Origin: Giesbergeria sp.
GTDB lineage: Bacteria; Pseudomonadota; Gammaproteobacteria; Burkholderiales; Burkholderiaceae_C
DNA length: 7,395 nt
Reading direction: 5' to 3'
Assembly: GCA_030690515.1 (NCBI GenBank)
Contig: JAUYGP010000196.1
Location: 1 to 7,395 of the forward strand
The number at the start of each line of letters is the position of its first letter. Position 1 is the stretch's first letter. This document shows, one piece after another, positions 1 through 5,141 of this stretch. Both the position numbers and the translations under genes were made by a program. The notes beneath the pieces are model-generated. The model did no database searches. It was not told the DNA's origin and saw only the letters and a list, made by a program, of their open reading frames with translations.

Positions 1-1520
1 TGGCGGGCGCCGCCTGGCGCATTGCCCACGGGGCCAGTCTGGTGGCGCTGGTGGCTGCGGCCGCAGGCCTGATGGCGGTGGCGCTGGGCGCGGGGGGCGT
101 GGGCTACGGTGCTCGCGCCGATGTGGTCGGGGCACTTGTGATGTTGCTGGTGGCTTTTGTGGGCTGGGTCATCGTGCGCTACTCGCAGACCTACCTGCAG
201 GGCGAACGGCGCGAGCTGCACTACGTGCGCTGGCTCCTGGCCACGCTGGCCACGGTGCTGGTGGTGGTGGCCACCGATCACCTGCTGGTGCTGGCCTTGG
301 CTTGGACGGCCACCAGCCTCACGCTGCACCACCTGCTGACTTTCTTTGGCGATCGGCCTGCGGCCGTGGTGGCTGCGCACAAGAAGTTCATCGTGGCGCG
401 CCTGGCCGATGTGTGCATGCTGGGTGCCACAGCGCTGCTGTGGGTGGCTTATGGCACGCCGCATATCCACGCCATGCTGGCGCAGGCTTCAGGAGCGCCC
501 CTGCCGGGATCGGTGCAATTGGCCGTGGTGCTGCTGGCCTGTACGGCGGTGCTTAAGTGTGCGCAACTGCCGTTTCATGGCTGGCTCATCCAGGTGATGG
601 AGGCGCCCACGCCGGTGTCGGCCCTGCTGCATGCGGGTATCGTGAACCTGGGCGGCTTCGTGCTGCTGCGCTTTGCCCCGCTGGTGTCCGAGGTGCCTGC
701 CGCGCAAACCCTGCTGGTGGCGGTGGGCGCGGCCACGGCCGTGCTGGCAGCGCTGGTGATGACGACGCGCATCAGCATCAAGGTGATGCTGGCCTGGTCG
801 ACCTGCGCGCAGATGGGTTTCATGCTGATGCAGTGTGGTCTGGGGGCCTGGGACATGGCGCTGTTGCACCTGCTGGCGCACTCGCTTTACAAGGCGCATG
901 CCTTTTTGGGCGCAGGTGGGGCCGTGCGGCGCGCACAGATGGCGCAGCTGACGCCACAGGCACCCGCTGCCGGGCTGGGCGCCACGTTGTTCGGTGCGGC
1001 TTGCGGTGCGGCCATGGTGTTGATGGCCGGTGCGCTGTGGAGCCTGTGGGCACCGGGCTTGGGCCAGTCCCCCGCGATGTGGGTGTTGGCGGGTGTGGTG
1101 TCACTGGCGCTCACGCCCCTGGTGCGGGCGCAAGCACAAAGCGCCTCGTGGCTGGCGTTGGCGGGTGGCGCGTTGTCTGTGGCGCTGGCCTATTTTGGGC
1201 TGCATGTGCTGCTGGGCGGTTGGCTGGGGATGCCAGCGCCGCAGCCGGTGACTGCACTTTGGGTGGGCGCTGCACTGGCTTTTGTCGCCTTGTTTGTGCT
1301 GCAGTCGGTCATCGCCCTGGCCCCACGGGGGGCGCTGGCGCAGCGCCTGTACCCGTGGTTTTACGGCGGGTTGTTTCTGGATGAGAAGTTCAACAGCCTG
1401 GCCTTTGCCCTGTGGGCCCCGCCCGCACCGGCGGCGCAACCCACACCTTTGCCTTCGCTTCCCGTCGTGGCAACCAAGTCCGCAAGCCTGAGCCCCGCTG
1501 CCTCTGGAGTTACACCATGA
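1..1520 (+). CDS. dabB: DabB, NuoL/MrpA-like membrane subunit of the DAB inorganic carbon uptake complex (5' end outside window)
   Basis: This is the ion-conducting membrane partner of DabA. In characterised DAB systems it is thought to couple a cation gradient to CO2 hydration or bicarbonate accumulation at the inner membrane. The frame is open to the left edge (first full codon at 3), so the true start lies upstream; the GTG at 42 is internal to the first visible hydrophobic helix. At least 505 residues are present, nearly all in hydrophobic helices. Numbering from codon 42, the proton-antiporter core is clear: KKFIVARLAD near 114-123, the helix with K172 leading into LPFHGWL, then MEAPTPVSALLHAGIVNLGG near 186-205, and LAHSLYKAHAFL with K284. 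The C-terminal NuoL GFxSKD block and lateral helix are absent, as expected for a short DabB. The protein ends in a Pro/Ala/Ser-rich tail of about 35 residues. The stop overlaps the dabA start (ATGA). Identity rests on family motifs plus the adjacent dabA; NuoL or MrpA alone is less likely. Confidence 0.9.
   Translation, partial: AGAAWRIAHGASLVALVAAAAGLMAVALGAGGVGYGARADVVGALVMLLVAFVGWVIVRYSQTYLQGERRELHYVRWLLATLATVLVVVATDHLLVLALAWTATSLTLHHLLTFFGDRPAAVVAAHKKFIVARLADVCMLGATALLWVAYGTPHIHAMLAQASGAPLPGSVQLAVVLLACTAVLKCAQLPFHGWLIQVMEAPTPVSALLHAGIVNLGGFVLLRFAPLVSEVPAAQTLLVAVGAATAVLAALVMTTRISIKVMLAWSTCAQMGFMLMQCGLGAWDMALLHLLAHSLYKAHAFLGAGGAVRRAQMAQLTPQAPAAGLGATLFGAACGAAMVLMAGALWSLWAPGLGQSPAMWVLAGVVSLALTPLVRAQAQSASWLALAGGALSVALAYFGLHVLLGGWLGMPAPQPVTALWVGAALAFVALFVLQSVIALAPRGALAQRLYPWFYGGLFLDEKFNSLAFALWAPPAPAAQPTPLPSLPVVATKSASLSPAASGVTP
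1506..1509 (+). promoter_or_regulatory. Shine-Dalgarno for dabA
   Basis: GGAG stands seven bases before the ATG at 1517. It fixes the dabA start at the ATGA overlap and lies inside the last codons of dabB, so translation of the two genes is probably coupled. The dabA frame is open further upstream, but that stretch is the dabB tail read out of frame. Confidence 0.7.
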
Positions 1521-3988
1521 CCGCACTCACCCAAGACATCGATCAGGCCTGCGCCCGCATTGCGCCCACTTGGCCGCTGGACCAGTTCATCGCCGTCAAC
1601 CCATACTGGGGCTGGGTGGACCAGCCCATGCCACAGGCTGCGGCCGCGCTGGAGGCCTTGGGCGGTACGCGCCTGACCCTGCCGCGCAGCTGGTTTGCGG
1701 CACAGTGGCAAGCGGGCCATTTGCAGCGTCGGCATCTACAGGCGGCGGCAGAGCGTGCCGCAGGCGACACTGCATTGGCGGGCCTTGTGGAGCAGGAAGT
1801 GAACGCCCTGGTGGCCGCACTGGAGGCACCCACCGCTTCCTCTCTGCACCGCCTGCCCCTCATCACGGATCTGCGCGATACCGGTGCGCCCCCACGCCCT
1901 GGGGTGTCGTGGGCTGAGATGGTCACGCACCAGGTCAGCCAGCACTGCGCGGCATTTTTTGATACGCAGCAGGCCAGCTGGGGTATGCCGCAGTCGGCAG
2001 GCTTGTGGGGCACCTGGCGCCAGCAGTTGGCAGCCGACCATGGCCTGCCGTGGCACCACGGCCATGCGGCGCTGGCCCGGCGGCTAGCGGCTTTGCCCGG
2101 CGATGCGCGGGCGGTGATAGCGCAGGCGCTGGCCGGGCTGGGCATGGATGCGCGCGGCCAGGCCGCTTACCTGAGCGCGGTGCTCATGGCAATCGGCGGC
2201 TGGGGCGCCTGGTGCGCGTACGAGCGCTGGCAGGCGCGGTTGGCAGGCAAGGACGACGATCAGCTGGAGCAGCTATTGGCGATTCGCCTGACCTGGGAAT
2301 GGTTGCTGCACGACGATGCGCCGGCGGGTACCGTGCCCGCAGGCTGGGCCGCGCAGTGGAGTGCCGCCGACGCACTGGCCCGACAGCGCGAGGGCGCCCA
2401 GGCCCTGGACTGGCTGCTGCAGGACGCGCTAGAGATCGCCTACCAGCAGCCTCTGTTGGCGGGGTTGTCGAAGGCTGTGGCAGCCCCCGCCACAGCCCCT
2501 GAAGTGCAGGCACTGTTTTGCATCGACGTGCGCTCGGAAGTCTTTCGCCGGGCGCTCGAAGGCGTGGATGTGAGTGTGCAAACCCGTGGCTTTGCGGGAT
2601 TTTTCGGCCTGCCCATCGCCTATGCGCCGGTGGGCAGTGCGCTGACCCGCCCGCAGCTTCCGGGCCTGCTGTCGCCCGCGCTGTGTGTGACCGAAAGCAC
2701 GGGCGACGCCCACCTGGCCCAGGTGCTGGCGGGCCAGCGGCGCCGTGCGCTGCAGTGGCGTGCACGGTGGGACCAGTTCCGCGTTGCACCCGCGTCGGGC
2801 TTCAGCTTTGTGGAGTCGCTGGGGCTGTTGTACGGTGCCAAGCTGGCCCGGCAAAGCCTGCCGTCGGGTGCAACGCCTGCGCGCTGGGAAGATGCGGGCC
2901 TGCCCCCCGCAGAGGCCGCCAAATTGCGCCCCCAGATGCCCCAGGCCTTGAGCGCGCCCGAGGAGGGCGCTGCCATCGCCCACCGCGTGCTGACCGCCAT
3001 GGGCCTGGTGCGTGACTTTGCCCCGCTGGTCCTGCTGGCTGGCCACGGGAGCCAAAGCGCCAACAACGCCCATGCGGCGGGGCTGGACTGCGGCGCCTGC
3101 GGTGGGCAGACCGGTGAAGTCAACGCCCGGGCGCTGGCCGATCTGCTCAACACCCCTGCGGTGCGTGAGCACCTGAAGCCCCTGGGCATCACCATCCCTT
3201 CCAGCACGCACTTTGTGCCGGGGCTGCACAACACCACCACCGATGAAGTGGTGTTGCTGGATATCGATGCGGTGCCGCCCACGCATACCGCCCGGCTTGA
3301 GCGCCTGCGGGCCTCTCTGCACGCTGCGGGGCAGCGCGCGCGGGCAGAGCGGGCCGCCAGCCTGGGGCTGACAAGCCTCGCAGGCAACCCGCAGGCATTG
3401 CAGCAATCGCTGCGCGAACGCGCCAATGACTGGGCGCAGGTGCGGCCCGAGTGGGGCCTGGCCAACAACGCGGCCTTCATCGTCGCGCCGCGTGCGCGCA
3501 GCCAGCATCTGAACTTGGGCGGCCGCGCGTTCCTGCACGACTACGACCACCGGCTGGACCCCGACAACGCGGTGCTCACCCTCATCATGACGGCGCCCAT
3601 GGTAGTGACGAACTGGATCAACCTGCAGTACCACGCCTCGACCGTGGACAACCGCCGCTACGGCAGCGGCAACAAGCTGCTGCACAACGTGGTGGGTGGG
3701 CGGCTGGGCGTGTTTGAGGGCAACGGGGGTGACCTGCGCATTGGTCTGCCGATGCAGTCGCTGCACGATGGTCAGGCGCTGCGCCACACCCCGCTGCGCC
3801 TGAGCGTGTTCATCGAAGCGCCGCGCGAGGCCATCGATGCGGTGATGGCGCAGCACGCCGTGGTGCGCGATCTGGTGGGCAACGGCTGGATGCACCTGTT
3901 CTGGCTGGAGCCCCAGGGCCCGCGCATGGCGCAGTGCTGGCGGGGGCGGTGGCTGGAGGTGACCCCGCTGGCTAGTCCGGCTGGGTGA
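1517..3988 (+). CDS. dabA: DabA, DUF2309/UPF0753 zinc subunit of the DAB inorganic carbon uptake complex
   Basis: DabA is a cytoplasmic, membrane-associated protein with a beta-carbonic-anhydrase-like site. With DabB it is believed to hydrate CO2 one-way and trap bicarbonate. The product is 823 residues, normal for the family. It opens with the DUF2309 motif FIAVNPYWGW near residues 24-33, which supports the ATG at 1517. The zinc-site residues are all present: C335 and D337 in CIDVRSE, then H510 in GHGSQS and C525 in LDCGACGG. The H-to-C spacing of 15 equals that of the characterised Halothiobacillus enzyme (H524, C539), and the C-x-D pair also matches (C351, D353). Further conserved blocks are HDYDHRLD near 674 and HNVVGGRLGVFEGNGGDLR from about 723. 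I see no transmembrane helix or signal peptide. It follows dabB with a four-base overlap. Its last 17 bp overlap the 3' end of the minus-strand cysteine-cluster gene. No frameshift or lesion is visible, so it is probably functional. Confidence 0.95.
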   Translation: MTALTQDIDQACARIAPTWPLDQFIAVNPYWGWVDQPMPQAAAALEALGGTRLTLPRSWFAAQWQAGHLQRRHLQAAAERAAGDTALAGLVEQEVNALVAALEAPTASSLHRLPLITDLRDTGAPPRPGVSWAEMVTHQVSQHCAAFFDTQQASWGMPQSAGLWGTWRQQLAADHGLPWHHGHAALARRLAALPGDARAVIAQALAGLGMDARGQAAYLSAVLMAIGGWGAWCAYERWQARLAGKDDDQLEQLLAIRLTWEWLLHDDAPAGTVPAGWAAQWSAADALARQREGAQALDWLLQDALEIAYQQPLLAGLSKAVAAPATAPEVQALFCIDVRSEVFRRALEGVDVSVQTRGFAGFFGLPIAYAPVGSALTRPQLPGLLSPALCVTESTGDAHLAQVLAGQRRRALQWRARWDQFRVAPASGFSFVESLGLLYGAKLARQSLPSGATPARWEDAGLPPAEAAKLRPQMPQALSAPEEGAAIAHRVLTAMGLVRDFAPLVLLAGHGSQSANNAHAAGLDCGACGGQTGEVNARALADLLNTPAVREHLKPLGITIPSSTHFVPGLHNTTTDEVVLLDIDAVPPTHTARLERLRASLHAAGQRARAERAASLGLTSLAGNPQALQQSLRERANDWAQVRPEWGLANNAAFIVAPRARSQHLNLGGRAFLHDYDHRLDPDNAVLTLIMTAPMVVTNWINLQYHASTVDNRRYGSGNKLLHNVVGGRLGVFEGNGGDLRIGLPMQSLHDGQALRHTPLRLSVFIEAPREAIDAVMAQHAVVRDLVGNGWMHLFWLEPQGPRMAQCWRGRWLEVTPLASPAG

Positions 3989-4229
3989 GCGCTTCCAGTT
4001 GCGCCAGATAGTGCAGGGCGTGTGCCTGGCTGGCGCCGCACATCTCCGCCGACGGCATGAGTCCTGCGCACACCGCGGGTCGGGTGGGCAGGCCAAAGAT
4101 CAGGCAACGGGCATCAATACCCAGTTGCACGCAGCGCACCCCGGCAGGTTTGCCCTTGGGCATGCCGGGGATGAGGCTGCTGATGGACGGTGCGGTGCAG
4201 CAGGCGCCGCAGCCGGGGCGGCAATCCAT
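3972..4229 (-). CDS. YkgJ-family cysteine-cluster protein (putative metal-binding)
   Basis: This small 85-residue protein has eight cysteines: C3, C7, C10, C11, C33, C42, C54 and C64. It starts with the C-x3-C-x2-CC arrangement (CRPGCGACC) typical of the YkgJ / UPF0153 family (Pfam CxxCxxCC). It continues with the usual PSISS..PGMP.GKPAGVRC and RPAVCAGLMPS..MCG blocks. Members are predicted to bind zinc or iron, but the biochemical role is not established. The ATG at 4229 fits the family N-terminus, since the motif begins at residue 3. However, no Shine-Dalgarno is visible: the upstream minus-strand bases read AAAACAATAGTTAT. The gene lies 68 bp downstream of the FMN reductase on the same strand, with a palindromic repeat in the gap, so the two may or may not share a transcript. 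Its stop lies inside the end of dabA (convergent 17-bp overlap). Confidence 0.85.
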   Translation of the reverse strand: MDCRPGCGACCTAPSISSLIPGMPKGKPAGVRCVQLGIDARCLIFGLPTRPAVCAGLMPSAEMCGASQAHALHYLAQLEALTQPD

Positions 4230-4243
4230 ATAACTATTGTTTT

Positions 4244-4287
4244 AATAGCTGCTAGCGCTTACCCAATAAGCGCTAGAGGCTATTTTT
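4244..4287. repeat. REP-like palindromic intergenic repeat (Comamonadaceae type)
   Basis: The left arm at 4244-4261 reads AATAGCTGCTAGCGCTTA. The right arm at 4267-4284 reads TAAGCGCTAGAGGCTATT. They pair over 18 positions with one two-base internal mismatch around a CCCAA loop, and T residues follow to 4287. The element and its flanks (about 4226-4298) form an AT-rich island in otherwise GC-rich DNA. I recall very similar TAGCTGCTAGCGCTT...AAGCGCTAGAGGC elements at many intergenic sites in Acidovorax, Polaromonas and relatives, which points to a dispersed family. Only one copy is in this window, so its repeat status rests on recall. It separates the FMN reductase stop from the cysteine-cluster gene start. 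Confidence 0.7.
4244..4287 (+). terminator. Possible intrinsic terminator for plus-strand (dabBA) readthrough
   Basis: Read on the plus strand, the palindromic repeat makes a long stem followed at once by five T residues (4283-4287), which is terminator-like. It lies 256 bases past the dabA stop, and I see no closer hairpin plus T run. On the minus strand the stem is followed by AAAACAATAG, with no T run, so it should not strongly stop reductase transcripts. Function is inferred from shape only. Confidence 0.35.
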
Positions 4288-4297
4288 GCTTAAAGTT

Positions 4298-4885
4298 TCA
4301 CGCGTCGCCTGCATGCAGGCGAGAGGTGGCCCACAACACCTGTTCCACCACACCCTGCACGCGCTGGCGGTGCGCCTCCTGCACCAATGCGCCGTGCTCG
4401 TCGAAGGCGTTGGCGGCCTGGCCCAGGGCAAAGGCGCGCGGGGCCAGCCAGCATTCCAGGTTGATGAGCAGCGGTGCCAGATGGCTTTGCGAACGCAGAC
4501 CACCGAGGGCGCCGTTGGACGCGCTGAGCATGCCCACCACCTTGCCACGGAAGGCGCGCGTGCCATCCTGCCAGACCGGGTCGCCCTTGACGGGACTCGA
4601 CGCCCAGTCGATGGTGTTCTTGAGCAGGGCGGTATAGCTGCCGTTGTATTCGGGCGAGCAGATGATCCAGGCCGGGTGCTCCCACAGCAACTGCTTGAGG
4701 CGCAGCACATCGGGGGGCGTGCCACGCGCTTCCAGGTCGGCGTTGTACATCGGGATGTCGAAGTCCGACAACTCCAGCAAGGTGGTGTCGGCGCCTGCAT
4801 CGCGGGCCATGTCGGCCGCTGCCCGGGCCAGGCGGCGGTTGAAGGATTGTTGGCGGGTGCTGCCCGCGAAGACGAGGAGTTTCAT
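4298..4885 (-). CDS. NAD(P)H-dependent FMN reductase, flavodoxin fold
   Basis: This is a cytoplasmic flavoprotein of the NADPH-dependent FMN reductase family (the YieF/ChrR/azoreductase group), moving electrons from NAD(P)H to FMN or to quinones and similar acceptors. The natural substrate cannot be read from sequence. From the ATG at 4885 the product is 195 residues, typical for the family. Visible motifs are the first beta strand and phosphate loop LLVFAGSTRQQSFNRRL (3-19), the flavin-contacting SPEYNGSYTALLKNTIDW (77-94), and KVVGMLSASNGALGGLRSQ (115-133). The start is uncertain: an ATG three codons upstream (4894) and a TTG at 4915 are also in frame. I chose 4885 because the core beta strand begins there, although its Shine-Dalgarno is weak. 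The gene diverges from mnmG across a spacer holding a parS-like site and precedes the cysteine-cluster gene on the same strand. A role in detoxifying quinones or metals is possible but unproven. Confidence 0.88.
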   Translation of the reverse strand: MKLLVFAGSTRQQSFNRRLARAAADMARDAGADTTLLELSDFDIPMYNADLEARGTPPDVLRLKQLLWEHPAWIICSPEYNGSYTALLKNTIDWASSPVKGDPVWQDGTRAFRGKVVGMLSASNGALGGLRSQSHLAPLLINLECWLAPRAFALGQAANAFDEHGALVQEAHRQRVQGVVEQVLWATSRLHAGDA

Positions 4886-4953
4886 GCCTGGCATTGAAGC
4901 ACAGCCCTGCTGCAAAGATCCTGCAAATGGCGCAAGCCCCTGGTGCAGAGGCG

Positions 4954-4969
4954 TGTTTCACGTGGAACA
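4954..4969. promoter_or_regulatory. parS-like ParB binding site (one mismatch), intergenic
   Basis: TGTTTCACGTGGAACA matches the 16-bp parS consensus TGTTTCACGTGAAACA at 15 positions; the only change is A to G at position 12. It lies in the divergent spacer between the FMN reductase and mnmG. A perfect copy lies 1816 bp to the right. ParB would load here and spread, aiding origin segregation, and it could also influence the two flanking promoters. A single mismatch in one half-site may weaken binding. Confidence 0.82.
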
Positions 4970-5130
4970 TTGCAGCGCAATCTCCCTGTAGGCGCAGGGG
5001 CGCCGCAGCGCAGGCGCAAAGGTGGGAAAATTACGCCCCTGCGCCCGCCCATGGTGGCGCACGCAGGGTGGGGCGGATGCCGTTTCTGCCCACTGCTGCT
5101 GTTTGTTGACCATTGGGCCCGTGGGGCCCC

Positions 5131-5134
5131 GGAG
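5131..5134 (+). promoter_or_regulatory. Shine-Dalgarno for mnmG
   Basis: GGAG lies seven bases before the ATG at 5142 and decides this start over the longer in-frame opening back to 5022, whose translation lacks family character. Just upstream, two GGGCCC blocks (5115-5120 and 5124-5129) separated by GTG could form a short stem-loop ending one base before the site. Confidence 0.7.
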
Positions 5135-5141
5135 CCCTTGC

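Noticed and set aside
42..44. GTG as the dabB start codon
   Set aside because: The frame stays open to the window edge and the upstream codons continue a hydrophobic helix; no ribosome site precedes 42. The gene is treated as cut by the window.
2429..4096. Long minus-strand open frame antisense to dabA (555 codons)
   Set aside because: It is rich in Arg, Gln, His and Gly with no recognisable motif, and it mirrors the codon pattern of the well-supported dabA frame. It is an antisense shadow of GC-rich coding DNA.
4294..4309. A third parS-like site (AGTTTCACGCG...)
   Set aside because: Only the left half-site GTTTCACG matches; the right half diverges, so ParB binding is not supported.
3999..4637. 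Plus-strand open frame crossing the cysteine-cluster gene, the repeat and the FMN reductase end
   Set aside because: It runs through the hairpin and antisense to two genes with clear family motifs; its translation has mixed composition and no motif.
5026..5111. Promoter elements for mnmG: AAAATTAC near 5027 as a -10, or TTGACC at 5106 as a -35
   Set aside because: Neither has a convincing partner hexamer at 16-18 bases, so no promoter is called.
5022..5141. Upstream in-frame extension of mnmG
   Set aside because: The extra residues do not resemble MnmG, and the ATG at 5142 has GGAG at good spacing just before the FAD-binding strand.
4916..5141. oriC or DnaA-box cluster in the divergent spacer
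   Set aside because: I saw no TTATCCACA-like boxes or AT-rich unwinding tract. parS and gene order suggest the origin is near, but it is not in this window.
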